Shown piece by piece: positions 1 to 11,500 of a stretch of DNA of 64,000 bases. Each line of letters opens with the position of its first letter. Within the stretch, counting starts at the first letter, position 1. The stretch comes from Parietichytrium sp. I65-24A (lineage: Eukaryota > Sar > Bigyra > Thraustochytrida > Thraustochytriidae): assembly GCA_012862575.1 (NCBI GenBank), contig BLSF01000034.1:1-64000 (forward strand). Reading direction: 5' to 3'. Below the pieces are notes generated by a model. That model saw only the letters and a list, made by a program, of their open reading frames with translations. It was not told the DNA's origin and did not search any database. The translations under genes and the position numbers were made by a program.

Positions 1-1862
1 AGCGCAGTCAGCCTTTTCGTTGCCCTAAGCTTTCTTTGAGGGAACACTGGCTTGTTGTTGGGGTCTCCTGCTCGTAAAACATCTGCTGCTGGCTAAAATA
101 ATTTTTAAGATGGCCTCTCCGTTAGTACTCGACTCCTTCTCGCAACTCCATAGTCTCTCGCGGCGCTTGCGCATGCACGCTCTTAGGCGCTTGAGCATTC
201 TGCAGTTTCGATGAGAGACACGATTTTGTCAGTGTTTTGCTGCGGTGGCTCTGCTGGTGGCCGGAGAAGTGACTCTGGCCTGGCCTGCGGAAATTCAGAC
301 CCTTGCAAAAGCGTAAAGGTAATGTGCTTCTGGAGGCACAAACATGCCAAGACTGCCTCTTTTGTGACTCCAAGGCGGGAGCTTTGCATTAGGGGCAGGG
401 ATGGCGAGCCGAATCGTGGAAGTGCTCGCTTGCGCGCCTGTGTTCCTGCATAACCTCATGCTCTCGCGTGCGCTGCAGTCTACTCTAGTTGGAAGGGTAC
501 AGCAGCACGGAGGCTCGTGCCACACCTTTTGCGGGCAGCCTTGTCTGCAAAGTCGTGTGCTCTGGGGAGCCAGGGCTTGCCAGTTTTCTGTAGGCGCTGT
601 AAAGCAGTGCGCGGGAGTATATCACACAGGATGGGAGCGCATATCGCCGGCACTCCAGCCAAGAGGCGCACTTGTTGCGCGATCTTTGCTGCCCTGGATG
701 TCGTGCCTGCATCTCTCTTGCCAAGTGCAAGATGATTTATTTTTTTGCATCGCGCAGACTTACTTGGCATCTGTCTCGAATTTGAAAAGCGTACGAGCCC
801 GGTCTATCTGTGAAGTAAAGCTGAGTGATTCACGTAAACTTGTAGCTAATGCGTGGTAAACATTTTCAATTTCGTTGAGGAATCGAACAAGCAGTGCTCA
901 GAGGCGCGAGCTCACCTAATTCATTCCTCAACTCGAGCATCGACCTCGACCAAGTCAACTTCGGCCTTTGAACAGTTCCAGACATACGACCCTATCTAGA
1001 AGACGTCGTCGCCTTCGTGACAGACGCCCCGGAAAATGCCGCCGACATTCTCCAACGTTACTTCAAGTCCCGTGCGTCAATCGCAAGATACCTACTTGCT
1101 CTCGTCCATAACGAACCTCGCTCAGAGATCCAAAAGCTTAAAACATTTGCAGACGACAAGCAGAAGGACTTTTTCTAGCGCGCCAAACTTGACGACTTTA
1201 GGTCCAAGATGACTTCGCCAACCGCCTATCCCTTGCACATCGAGATGCTCATCTGTACTGGCCGCCAGGACAAAATCACCTGGTTCCAGATTTCAACCCG
1301 CTATAACAACCAACGCTTCACTCGATCATCAACATTCACGTCAACTCAAATTTCTTTTCACCAACAAAACCTATGTCACTTCCATCGAAGTCCAAGGATC
1401 CTGTCCCCGCACTTCTGGCTGCGGGCGGCCCGCCCGCTTAAGTTTACATCATGTAAATCACAAAGCTTCCTCTTGACCCAGATCAAGTCAAAACCAATAC
1501 GGTACTGTTTTAATTAACTGACTGCGAATCCACGCGAGGTTGAGGATGGTAGATGATGGTAGAGTTTAGCAAATCCACTCCTTCTAATCAACCAAATCAA
1601 CCCCACGTAAGGTCAGTCACAAGACACAAGACCAACTTCTGCACAGCTGCGGGTTCTATAATTTCCACTATCCGTGTCCTACACGCGCATCACAGTTGGT
1701 GAATGTCAACGGTGTGCTCGAGCACGAATGTATGCGGAGCAGTGTACTCGCAAACGTGTGCATCGGTCATCTTGGGTTTGAAATAAACTAGCCGCGGATC
1801 ATTTGGACTCGTTCTTGACCTGAGAGTGGCAGCGTCGCAGTTGAAGGAACGAGCGTTGCAGG
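1..1862. other. Leader region without an intact gene
   Basis: No reading frame here looks like a conserved protein. From about 990 to 1400 the plus strand has protein-like codon texture (for example the stretch reading LLALVHNEPRSEIQKLKTF around 1090-1150), but it is interrupted and I do not recognise a family. It may be the relic of a gene or element. The last ~150 bases should hold the promoter and 5' leader of the SDR gene that follows. Confidence 0.4.
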
Positions 1863-3251
1863 ATGCGGCAGCGCAAGGGCAAAGAGAGCCCTCGGAAGAA
1901 GAAGGACGCAGGAGATGGCAAAGGAAAACAAGCAAAGAGCAAGGCCGCGAGGGAGGGCAAGGGCGGCGGGACCGAGGCTGCTGGCGATGGGGAGGCCTTC
2001 TCGCTGCGGACACCGGAGATTAAGGTGCTGATGGGCGAGGAGGAGAGTGACGAGCTGCCTTTCAAGTCCAAGGTTGGCGTGATAGCATTGACAGTGGTGC
2101 TGGTTGCTGTAGTAGTGTACCTGCAGAGGTTCTCGGTTACGTATGCGGGCTTTGTTCCAGCGCTACAAGCGGGGATATCGTGGGGCTTTTATGCCGAGGA
2201 TTTGCACGATCTGGTAAGTGGTGTGTGCCACTGTCATTGGTTACCGTGATTTCCGCTAATGTTTTTTTCCCCAATACTCTTGATTTCGTGGCCCAGTCTG
2301 GTCACACCTTTGTTGTTACCGGGGCAAGCTCCGGGCTTGGCGCGGGTAAGTGGTGCTGCTTGGACTGATGTTGTGGGCCAACCACAGGAACTACTAGTTT
2401 GCTCACAAAATTTGCACTTAGCCACGGCCAGGGTGCTCTTATCCAGGAACGCAACGGTGGTGATGGGCTGTAGGTACATGGCACGATGCTCCAAGGCGCT
2501 TCAAGACATCCGAGAGAATGTTCGAACCGGTGTGCCGATTCAGCACGAACTCAATCTTGCGTCCTTTCACTCTATCCGGGCCTTTGCAGGAAATGTTTCT
2601 CTGATCGGGCAAGTGGATGGGTTGGTTCTGAACGCTGGCATGATCCCAAACGTATTTCGCTTGAACGCAGAGTCCTTCATTGAGGAGTCTTTCATGATTA
2701 ACTACTTGGGCCACTTTGAGCTAACAAGGCTCTTCATCGAGAAAGGGACGCTGAAGCACGGAGGGAAGGTCGCGAGTGTTACTTGCTCGGAGATGTTAAG
2801 CAGCGAGACGCCAAACTACAGCCTGGAGGTCGTAAACGAACCCAAACGTTTTGATAGTGTCAAGGCATACCGCGCTGCGAAAAATTCCATGTACCTGTTC
2901 GCGAAGGAGCTGGACAAAAGATACCACGAGAGCCATGGCTACATAGTATCCGCGGTAAATCCAGGCTTTGTGGATTCGAATCTTCTGACGCGGGCATTTG
3001 CAAACGGAAATACACTTCACTCGGGTGAAGAGCCTTGGTTACGGTTTTTGCATCTCTTGCAAGGCTGGGTAGCGTGGAACCCTGTCATCGCTAGTTTGAC
3101 CGTCGTCGCTGCACTCCTGCGCCCCCCCGGCCACGGCTTGTACCTTAATCCGATTGCAAGACCTTTCTCACCTGGATATGACGGTAAGGCTGCAAATGAG
3201 CTGTGGGAGCAATCAGTCGCCTTGGTCGCTGCTTTTGACGATCTCAAGTGA
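1863..3251 (+). CDS. Membrane-anchored short-chain dehydrogenase/reductase, 3 exons
   Basis: Exons are 1863-2213, 2297-2345 and 2422-3251, with GTAAGT donors and AG acceptors; the introns are 83 and 76 nt. Joining them restores an unbroken 409-residue protein. The ATG at 1863 is the first after an in-frame stop at 1821. A Lys-rich N-terminus is followed by a membrane helix (about residues 71-88). Then comes a classical SDR Rossmann domain: TGASSGLG cofactor loop (125-132, interrupted by intron 2 directly after it), LNAG motif near 202, a catalytic Ser near 254 and YRAAK near 282-286. The family reduces or oxidises alcohols, retinoids or steroids with NAD(P)(H). The closest style is the retinol dehydrogenase/WWOX-type group. 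The substrate is unknown. The helix suggests an ER or other membrane anchor with the catalytic domain C-terminal to it. Confidence 0.88.
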
Positions 3252-3577
3252 TTAGCTTACAAATTGTAAACTTCAAATAGAGAAAATTTTGCTCTCACGA
3301 ACAGTTTCTGGACGCGAGGCTAATTGCCGCAACAATTTTCTTTCAATGCGACTGTCATTTACCGCCGTTTTCCCCCCGCAGTTGGAAGACTATCCATATG
3401 GACTATACCTTGGATCCTGCGCACAGCGCGTTCTCGAGGGAAGTGAAAGGCATTTCTAATCATGCCTAGCTACTAGTAAATACTGGTCCAAGTGCAACTT
3501 GCGAATATATTTGATTATCGAACACGAGCTCCAACTTGCGGCCAAAAGTGAAGCGATCGCTTGCGCAAATTGATGAA
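3252..3577. other. Convergent 3' intergenic region
   Basis: This lies between the ends of the SDR gene (+) and the CAP gene (-). It should hold both 3' untranslated regions. I see no reading frame or RNA gene in it. Confidence 0.5.
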
Positions 3578-6500
3578 TTAGAGCGATTTTACAAAAGTCT
3601 TCTTCTTGGCCACTTTCTTGCCATCCTTCATTTTGAACTCTATTGTGACATCTACTTTGATAGCATCAGAAGATGTTATTGTCGAGGTTTTGGTGTGCTT
3701 TTCGGCCCATCCAGTGGGGGCGTCCACTTCATCATCGAACTGTTTAACCACTAATTCGGTAAATTCTTGAGATGGATTTTGGCCGTTTCCGCCTGAGCCA
3801 TCCTTACTGCTATCAGAAGATATTGTTGTCGAGGTTTTGGAGTGCATTTCGGCCCATCCAGTGGGGGCGTCCACTTCATCATCGAACTGTTTAACCGCTA
3901 ATTCGGTAAATTCTTGAGATGGATTTTGGCCGTTTCCGCCTGAGCCATCCTTACGAGAAGCGGATTTAGAGTGGGGCTGGACTAGAGTGGCAAAGTCCTG
4001 GACCACAACGTCTCCCATAGACTGGAAAGGTTCTTTGGCTGAGCCCATGTGGGTCCATTCAGGACAAAAAATATTGGATCTATGGCCTCTGTCCGCGACT
4101 CCGTCGTCGATTATAAGGTCCAAAACGACTTCTTGCGGAGTCATCATCCCAGCCGCAAGATTTTCCCCCACGCGGTAGAGCTCCTTGGCATATTTTTCAA
4201 CGCGTAACAAAACGTCGCTGCCATCGCTGCCATCGTGGCTCAACTTCCCATTACGACTCAAGTCCTTCGCATGGTCTCGAGCCGCGCTTTCCAGCGCGGC
4301 GCTCCACTCGAGCGAAGGTACACTTTTCTGCTTTTTCAAAAAAGCGATCGCCTCTTGCACGGCCTCTGGGCCTTCCTGAGTGCGTATGTAGTCACCATTC
4401 TTTCGCAAGTAGGTCGTTTCGCCAGGCTGAAACGCTTCCAGTCGCTCCTCCAAAAGGGGCAAAAGGCTTGTGGGGTACGCTCGCGCCAAGTTCGTCCACC
4501 ATAGTACTTCCAGGTCGGCCATCTCCGAGAACCTGCCATCAGCGAACTGTTGAACCGCTAATTCGGTAAATTCTTGAGATGGATTTTGGCCGTTTCCGCC
4601 TGAGCCATCCCGACGAGAAGCGGATTTTGAGTGGGGCTGGACTAGAGTGGCAAAGTCCTGGACCACAACGTCTCCCATAGACTGGAAAGGTTCTTTGGCT
4701 GAGCCCATGTGGGTCCATTCAGGACAAAAAATATTGGATCTATGGCCTCTGCCCGCGACTCCGTCGTCGATTATAAGGTCCAAAACGACTTCTTGCGGAG
4801 AAATCATCCCAGCCGCAAGATTTTCCCCCACGCCGTAGAGCTCCTTGGCATATTTTTCAACGCGTAACAAGACGTCGCTGCCATCGCTGCCATCGTGGCT
4901 CAACTTCCCATTCCGACTCAAGTCCTTCGCATGGTCTCGAGCCGCGCTTTCCAGCGCGGTGCTCCACTCGAGCAAAGGTACACTTTTCTGCTTTTTGAAA
5001 TTCTGCTTTTTCAAAAAAGCGATCGCCTCTTGCACGGCCTTTGGGCCTTCCTGAGTGCATATGTAGTCACCATTCTTTCGCAAGTAGGTCGTTTCGCCAG
5101 GCTGAAACGCTTCCAGTCGCTCCTCCAAAAGGGGCAAAAGGCTTGTGGGATACGCTCGCGCCAAGTTCGTCCACCATAGTACTTCCAGGTCGGCCGTCTC
5201 CAAAAACCTGCCACCAGCAAACTGTTTAACCGCTAATTCGGTAAATTCTTGAGATGGATTTTGGCCGTTTCCGCCTGAGCCATCCTTACTGCTATCAGAA
5301 GATATTGTTGTCGAATTTTTGGAGTGCATTTCGGCCCATCCAGTGGGGGCGTCCACTTCATCATCGAACTGTTTAACCGCTAATTCGGTAAATTCTTGAG
5401 ATGGATTTTGGCCGTTTCCGCCTGAGCCATCCTTACGAGAAGCGGATTTTGAGTGGGGCTGGACTAGAGTGGCAAAGTCCTGGACCACAACGTCTCCCAT
5501 AGACTGGAAAGGTTCTTTGGCTGAGCCCATGTGGGTCCATTCAGGACAAAAAATATTGGATCTATGGCCTCTGCCCGCGACTCCGTCGTCGATTATAAGG
5601 TCCAAAACGACTTCTTGCGGAGAAATCATCCCAGCCGCAAGATTTTCCCCCACGCCGTAGAGCTCCTTGGCATATTTTTCAACGCGTAACAAGACGTCGC
5701 TGCCATCGCTGCCATCGTGGCTCAACTTCCCATTCCGACTCAAGTCCTTCGCATGGTCTCGAGCCGCGCTTTCCAGCGCGGTGCTCCACTCGAGCAAAGG
5801 TACACTTTTCTGCTTTTTGAAATTCTGCTTTTTCAAAAAAGCGATCGCCTCTTGCACGGCCTTTGGGCCTTCCTGACTGCATATGTAGTCACCATTCTTT
5901 CGCAAGTAGGTCGTTTCGCCAGGCTGAAACGCTTCCAGTCGCTCCTCCAAAAGGGGCAAAAGGCTTGTGGGGTACGCTCGCGCCAAGTTCGTCCACCATA
6001 GTACTTCCATGTCGGCCATCTCCGAGAACCTGCCACCAGCAAACTGTTTAACCGCTAATTTGGTAAATTCTTGAGATGGATTTTGGCCGTTTCCTCCTGA
6101 GCCATCCCGACGAGAAGCGGATTTTGAGTGGGGCTGGACTAGAGTGGCAAAGTCCTGGACCACAACGTCTCCCATAGCCTGGAAAGGTTTTCTGGCTGAG
6201 CCCATGTGGGTCCATATACGACGGAAAATATTGGTTCTATGGCCTCTGTCCGCGACTCCGTCGTCGATTATAAGGTTCAAAACGACGTCTTGCGGAGTCA
6301 CCATCCCAGCCGCAAGATTTTCCCCCACGCCGTAGAACTCCTTGGTATGTTTTTTAACGCGAAACAAGACGTCGCTGCCATTGCTGCCATCGTGGCTGAA
6401 CATCCTATTCCGACTCAAGTCCTTCGCATGGTCTCGAGCCGCGCTTTCCAGAGCGGTGCTCCACTCGAGCAAAGGTACACTTTTCTGCTTTTTTAAAAAA

Positions 6501-6679
6501 GCGATCGCCTCTTGCACGGCCTTTGGGCCTTCGTGAGTGCGTACGTAGATACCTTTCTTCCGCAAGTAGGTCTTTTTGCCAGGCTGAAACGCTTCCAGTC
6601 GCTCCTCCAAAAGGGGCAAAAGGCTTCTGGGATATGCTCGCGCCAAGTTCGTCCACCATAGTATTTCCATGTCGGCCAT
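3578..6679 (-). CDS. Protein of four tandem CAP (SCP/PR-1) domains
   Basis: This is an uninterrupted 1,033-residue frame. Four modules of about 220 residues each start with a WWTNLARAYP segment and carry a CAP domain. Each domain has the family signatures LEWSxALESAARDHA, a SHDG His, GENLAAG and DDGVAxRGHRxNIF. CAP proteins are usually secreted and bind lipids or sterols, or act as effectors. Modules lie roughly at 6130-6679, 5455-6019, 4633-5195 and 3975-4520. Linkers repeat DGSGGNGQNPSQEF and, between modules 2/3 and in the tail, DDEVDAPTGWAE. No signal peptide is visible at the ATG, which is odd for the family. The nine bases just before the ATG match the interior linker codons (FSE), and a stop lies ten codons further up. 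So the 5' end may have been truncated, or an upstream exon was missed. The C-terminus is basic and lysine-rich. Confidence 0.85.
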   Translation of the reverse strand: MADMEILWWTNLARAYPRSLLPLLEERLEAFQPGKKTYLRKKGIYVRTHEGPKAVQEAIAFLKKQKSVPLLEWSTALESAARDHAKDLSRNRMFSHDGSNGSDVLFRVKKHTKEFYGVGENLAAGMVTPQDVVLNLIIDDGVADRGHRTNIFRRIWTHMGSARKPFQAMGDVVVQDFATLVQPHSKSASRRDGSGGNGQNPSQEFTKLAVKQFAGGRFSEMADMEVLWWTNLARAYPTSLLPLLEERLEAFQPGETTYLRKNGDYICSQEGPKAVQEAIAFLKKQNFKKQKSVPLLEWSTALESAARDHAKDLSRNGKLSHDGSDGSDVLLRVEKYAKELYGVGENLAAGMISPQEVVLDLIIDDGVAGRGHRSNIFCPEWTHMGSAKEPFQSMGDVVVQDFATLVQPHSKSASRKDGSGGNGQNPSQEFTELAVKQFDDEVDAPTGWAEMHSKNSTTISSDSSKDGSGGNGQNPSQEFTELAVKQFAGGRFLETADLEVLWWTNLARAYPTSLLPLLEERLEAFQPGETTYLRKNGDYICTQEGPKAVQEAIAFLKKQNFKKQKSVPLLEWSTALESAARDHAKDLSRNGKLSHDGSDGSDVLLRVEKYAKELYGVGENLAAGMISPQEVVLDLIIDDGVAGRGHRSNIFCPEWTHMGSAKEPFQSMGDVVVQDFATLVQPHSKSASRRDGSGGNGQNPSQEFTELAVQQFADGRFSEMADLEVLWWTNLARAYPTSLLPLLEERLEAFQPGETTYLRKNGDYIRTQEGPEAVQEAIAFLKKQKSVPSLEWSAALESAARDHAKDLSRNGKLSHDGSDGSDVLLRVEKYAKELYRVGENLAAGMMTPQEVVLDLIIDDGVADRGHRSNIFCPEWTHMGSAKEPFQSMGDVVVQDFATLVQPHSKSASRKDGSGGNGQNPSQEFTELAVKQFDDEVDAPTGWAEMHSKTSTTISSDSSKDGSGGNGQNPSQEFTELVVKQFDDEVDAPTGWAEKHTKTSTITSSDAIKVDVTIEFKMKDGKKVAKKKTFVKSL
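3960..6679 (-). repeat. In-gene tandem repeats encoding CAP modules
   Basis: Four ~0.66-0.82 kb units are arranged head to tail. Units 2 and 3 are essentially identical over long stretches: segments beginning at 4647 and 5469 match without differences I can see for about 190 bases, apart by 822. Units 1 and 4 are more diverged. This points to recent unequal crossing-over or gene conversion of the middle units. Confidence 0.85.
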
Positions 6680-7074
6680 CTCCGAGAACGTGTCACACGT
6701 GTCCCTTCAAAACCCGTCCCCTCTGAAGGGAAAATACGTGGCGAGCTCTCTTCGCATGGCCGTCACTCGATGGTGCAAGACCGTTGGAGTACTCGATGAT
6801 CGTACGCGGTACCGTGACACGTACCTAGTAGAGTCGGTACTGTATGACTCCTTATTCCAAACACAAGCTGACAGTGAATTCTGCATGACTTTGGTGGAAA
6901 AGTATGGAAATGTGTCGGGGACATCTTGTTGAGCAAATGCTTTGAAAAGGTTTGATTGCGCCCACATGACAAGAAGAAAGTGCGTGGATGTCGACACCGG
7001 CTCACAGAACAAACGAATATTAAGGGTTTTGTTTAGTTTATAAAAGTTTGGATGACAGGGGTGATTCTCTCCAA
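6680..7074. other. CAP gene upstream region / NCKX 3' region
   Basis: Both flanking genes are on the minus strand, so this must contain the NCKX 3' end and the CAP promoter. It carries the near-palindrome described at 6808-6825, a second GGTAC at 6836-6840, and an ACGTGTCACACGTGT near-palindrome just upstream of the CAP ATG. Confidence 0.5.
6808..6825. promoter_or_regulatory. GTACC-type palindrome upstream of CAP gene
   Basis: GGTACCGTGACACGTACC is an inverted repeat with a one-base bulge, about 130 bp upstream of the CAP start codon. Related GTACC/GGTAC palindromes occur upstream of several other genes in the window. A protein-binding role is inferred only. Confidence 0.3.
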
Positions 7075-8529
7075 TCAGCTTGATTGGAGGCTTATCCCCA
7101 AAGTCGTCGCAATGTAAACAACGTAGAGGACGGTAAAGATGACGCCTATCCTCCAATTCATCTGCCACTTATTTAACATGATGACCACAAGATAGATCAC
7201 CACGGTTGACACCAGAATAATGATATTCAGGACAATGTTATCCCTTTCAACAGGATAACGTTGGCCTCGCAACAGAGGTGCGAGAAACCAAGGAATTCCG
7301 AGTCCGAGTAGAATGTCAAAGACATTGGAGCCAACAGCGTTCGCTATAGCCATATCAGCCTGACCTTGCCTTGCAACAATCATGGAAGCGATCATATCAG
7401 GTACCGACGTTCCTGCAGCAAGCAAGGTTACGCCCATAGCAACCGGATTAATGCCGAGCAGGCAGCCAATCCAACCTGCGAGAAGCACCATAAGGTAACA
7501 TGCCCCCCCGATCCAAACAATGCTCATTGTAAATGCCAGGACCATCCAATTTTTGAAAAACCCTTCTTCAATGTTCGGTATCGAAATTTTGAACACGGCG
7601 ACCAGAGGCAATGAGATGAGCCAGTATATCTTCCCAAACACGCCTTCTGGAGGGACGTACCAAACCCCGTCGTCGTCATCGTCGTCTGCGTCACCCTTTT
7701 CGTCGCCGCCCTCTGCTTTTGGATCCGAGACGTCGTAAACCCTGATGTCTTTGCTTTTGGAGCACTTTCCAAGGATTTGGTCGTTGAAGTACATGAACAA
7801 GATATAGAGAAAATATACGCAAACCATGATCAAGCCTTTGTACCATTCCAAAAGGGCCTTCGAATCCCCATCTTCCTGGATCGTTGAAGTCTCAATGTTG
7901 ACCACAAGCAGACCGATCGCGGCAAGGTAAAACCCAACATCTCGCAATACGGGGCGCCAGTCGATTTGAATGGAACCTTTGGTGACAGCAGCGCTCATTG
8001 CAACGATAACGAGGATGTTGAACATTGCGCTTCCGACGATTGTGCCGATCCCGATCGAGCTCTGTTCCCCAAACGCATCCATGATCGACGTAAACAGCTC
8101 TGGAGCGGATGAGCCTGCAGCCATAAATGTTGCGCCGGCAACATCGTCGGACAGCTTGAGTTTTGTACTAATTTGTTGCAATGCTGGTTCGAAGTACTCG
8201 TCGCAGATGATGGCCAAGGCAAGAAAGCAATACAAAACTCCAAGCAGATAGACGACGGACATTGCCGCGTTTGTTTCGGACATCTCTGAACAGTCCAAGG
8301 ATGAGAGAGCTCTCCTAAAGTTTTCGACCCCAGAATAGCTGGTTCCAAAGTAATACGCGTGTGCTTCTGCACAAAGCAGACCGAGCACCGTGATGCCTAT
8401 CGCAGAGACAAGGATACTCCGCGCCAACACATTTGCGCGCTTCTTCTCCTTTCGCGTTAGTTGCTGGGACTTGCTCCCGCTTCCTCGACCCCCGCCACGG
8501 CGGCGAAGGAAATTAATGAGCCGCCCCAT
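7075..8529 (-). CDS. K+-dependent Na+/Ca2+ exchanger (SLC24/NCKX type)
   Basis: 484 residues from an ATG at 8529. It carries the two family-defining alpha repeats. Alpha-1 (about residues 105-170) reads ICDEYFEPAL, then DDVAGATFMAAGSSAPELF and GTIVGSAMFNIL. Alpha-2 (about 360-425) reads MGVTLLAAGTSVPDMIAS and NAVGSNVFDILLGL. Between them are membrane helices and a short acidic cytosolic loop near 273 (a run of seven Asp). The N-terminus is basic with one helix before the cluster. The family exports Ca2+ (with K+) against Na+ entry across plasma or endomembranes. The acidic Asp/Glu residues in both alpha repeats are intact, so it should be functional. The loop is short compared with vertebrate NCKX. 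Confidence 0.95.
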   Translation of the reverse strand: MGRLINFLRRRGGGRGSGSKSQQLTRKEKKRANVLARSILVSAIGITVLGLLCAEAHAYYFGTSYSGVENFRRALSSLDCSEMSETNAAMSVVYLLGVLYCFLALAIICDEYFEPALQQISTKLKLSDDVAGATFMAAGSSAPELFTSIMDAFGEQSSIGIGTIVGSAMFNILVIVAMSAAVTKGSIQIDWRPVLRDVGFYLAAIGLLVVNIETSTIQEDGDSKALLEWYKGLIMVCVYFLYILFMYFNDQILGKCSKSKDIRVYDVSDPKAEGGDEKGDADDDDDDGVWYVPPEGVFGKIYWLISLPLVAVFKISIPNIEEGFFKNWMVLAFTMSIVWIGGACYLMVLLAGWIGCLLGINPVAMGVTLLAAGTSVPDMIASMIVARQGQADMAIANAVGSNVFDILLGLGIPWFLAPLLRGQRYPVERDNIVLNIIILVSTVVIYLVVIMLNKWQMNWRIGVIFTVLYVVYIATTLGISLQSS

Positions 8530-11500
8530 GTTTGATCCCGCGCCTTGGCTAATGCAACGTGAAAACTATGCTCTGTCGAACGCGCTGTCAGCGCTTCTGG
8601 GCCCGCCTCTACTTGGAACGCAAGCTGGACTTTGCACAGCCCGATGAGAAGCCTTTTGCTGTTCACGCCAAACCGAAAAGCATATGGAGCGCCTCTCACA
8701 CCTGCCTGTGCACTGCGTCCCGCACCGAGTTGTACCACAGCGAACTCACGCAGCCTGGAGCGAGTGACTCGAAGGAGGACCGTGACTTGTCACGCCGCAC
8801 AACCAAAGCGCCGATTGTCCACTTTTCCGACAAAACGCATTAAAGCACGGTGGCTTCTAGGCAAGTCAATCTGGTGTGGGCTATCAATCTCAACAACCAT
8901 GAGAGGAGAAGCTCATGGGAGGGAGAAGGGGGGGGGAAGGAAACCCTAAGGCTAGCCTGCCAATCTTCCTCCTTTCACACCACGGCAACACAACCAAGCA
9001 CTACTTCCTCAGAGCGCTATCTAATTCACGAGAGAGAGCTGTGAAAATTGTCCAGCGCATGCACTGGCAACGCTAGAGTACAACAGTCAAACGAACAATC
9101 AGAGGCCGTAGCAGATGGACGGCGCTGTTAAGCACTGCTCAGCTCTGATTCGTTGCCCCACTCAGCCTGAGCAACGCCAGTCAGCTGGCTTCTTAACTCT
9201 TTGCAGTGGCAACAAAACTTACTTTGAAAGCTTCGTTCGTAACGGGTCTCCGCGCTCGCATAGGTTATCGCCTGGCACCTCCACTACCAAAAGCCACCAA
9301 TGAATGCCCTGTTCAACTGGGCAAAGCAAGCCAACCAGAAGCAGAGTGAGCGGCGAGCGGGAAAATGCCTTTGTCGTCAAATAAGAGTTGCCTGGCAATT
9401 ATTCGGCGATTACATTGCAATGCATTGATTGGATGGACAGAGCGAGGGAGGAAAGGTGCCGAGTCAAAAGTATGATCGCAAAACGCTTTACTCAGCGTGC
9501 CGCTTGCCTTGCTCCTAAAATTGCTTCCCCAGGGACCAGTTGTTCCGCTTTGCCTCAGGTCGATTCGCAGTGAAATTCACAGTTCAGAACAGAACAGCAA
9601 GAGGTATTCTTTCCTCTTGGCTTTCCTGTCAACCCTGATTCATCCTCGCTCTCAACCTCGAACTTGGAATCGAAAGAAGCGAATATACACTGTAGAGCCG
9701 CATGCAAAGTGCGCTAACAGTGCGTTCCGGCGCGAGAAATCAGAAGAATTCAGAAAGCATGTTAGACATAGATTGATGCTAATCCCTCCATCCAACTCAG
9801 GCCGCTGTCAGTCAGTCAAAGTCAATGTCGCGTGGAGGCCATTACAATTTTATCATACAAGTTGGATGAGCCAGCCCGGCCGGGCCCACAAGACAGCTAA
9901 CGGACATTTCTCCCAGCAGTGTTCAACGTCACATTGCAGCAGCGGATAGCGGATATACTAACCGAGTGGTTAGGCTTCGTTGTTGTACCGGTAGCTGGTG
10001 TTGAAAAGGCAGGTTTGCTAGCAATTGTGCTATTAGAACAGTAGTGTTGGCGAGCAAGAGAGATTTGGCAATGCGCTCATCATTGCTCATCATCTCAAAG
10101 TCTATTCAGTCGCGCTCTTAGGCTATTGATTGACTCACCATCTCGCAAGCATCAACAAACTAATGATTCGACTTTTTGCAGTCGGGAGGGAAGCGCCCAG
10201 AAAAGCGGCGATTAAAGGTTGCTGTCACAGCTTGTAAGAACACTCAGTTCTGACAGTCGTAGAGGATAGCCAAAGTCACTCGCCATCGAAGCCTCACACG
10301 TCGACTGGCCCTCTTCCCAGGGAGAGGAGAGAGGGGAGAGTATTGTTGGGTGCAGTGAACAGGCTTGGCTCGGAGACTTTGGGGAAATACGATTCGACTG
10401 AAGGCTCTCTTATCGTGAACGTGATTCTTGTTTTCTCACGGTCTCAGCTCGCGCAAAACTATTTTGAGAGCAATTCTGCCACAGCTAAAAGTATTCGTTA
10501 CCTTTTCTCCCGAAAGTCCTATTCAACAATATATAGTTCGCGGCGCCGGGCTGTGGTCCTGAAGAAGCTTCGAGGCGAGGAGACAGGGCTTTCCAATCGT
10601 TTCATTCTAGTAGAGCGCAGTCGACCTGCGAAAAGGTTTTGCGTACCGATACACAGTAACCGTGCCGGTATTCACGACTCGATAGACCTGAAAAGGACGG
10701 CTCTGCGCTCGAACATCTCTTTCTTTCATTGAGAGTTGCTCTGCTTTCGACTTGAGAACGGAATTAAGCCGGCCCTGCAGTGGAGAAGATTGAGCAGAAT
10801 GTGTGAAACACATCAGTTTTACCTTCGGGTTGGGCTGGCCCGGGGAGATTCCCTTCAACATTCGAGATCCAGAACAGGATTCCCTTCAACATTCGAGATC
10901 CAGAACAGTATCGATCGAGAGCTAAAATTGGCATCAGAGTCAATTCATAACCCACGCAGCCGATTTTAATACGCCCCATACCTTAACTCGGGAGAGTTAA
11001 CTGAGTCTCAATCAAAACTTTCGGGAGCCCTGATTCCCACTTTCCGCTTGCCACTCGCGTGAAATGAAAGGAGCAAGGGTTGACGGGAGCGGGAAGACGA
11101 ATTTGGGTTAGGTTGCCAACGGTAAATCCACTTCAGCTGATTCTCCGGTTTAAAAAAAAAAAAGCGTTCTGACTTCGGAAGCAGCAAAGAAAGCCTGACT
11201 TCGACAGAGAAGAGATTGGAGACAAAAGGGTTCGGACTCTTGTGATATTGGAGTATGTGTAGTCTCCGAGCATCACACCACTCCCCAAACCTTGAATCAA
11301 ATAAACGTTTGGAAACAAGTCCTTCAGATTGAAGTTCGTTTGGGCTCTACAACAAGGGGAAGGGGCTTTTATTTCTGCCAGTGCCTGCGAATTGCAGCGC
11401 AATCTATGTAATCAATGTCAATCAAAAAAGGAAAAACACTCATCAATCAATCAAAACACAATCAATCATCAAAACACGTACCTTCGCAAATGAACTGTTC

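Noticed and set aside
9950-10010. ACCGAGTGGTTAGG resembling the D arm of a Leu/Ser tRNA
   Set aside because: No B box or acceptor stem at the right distance; probably chance.
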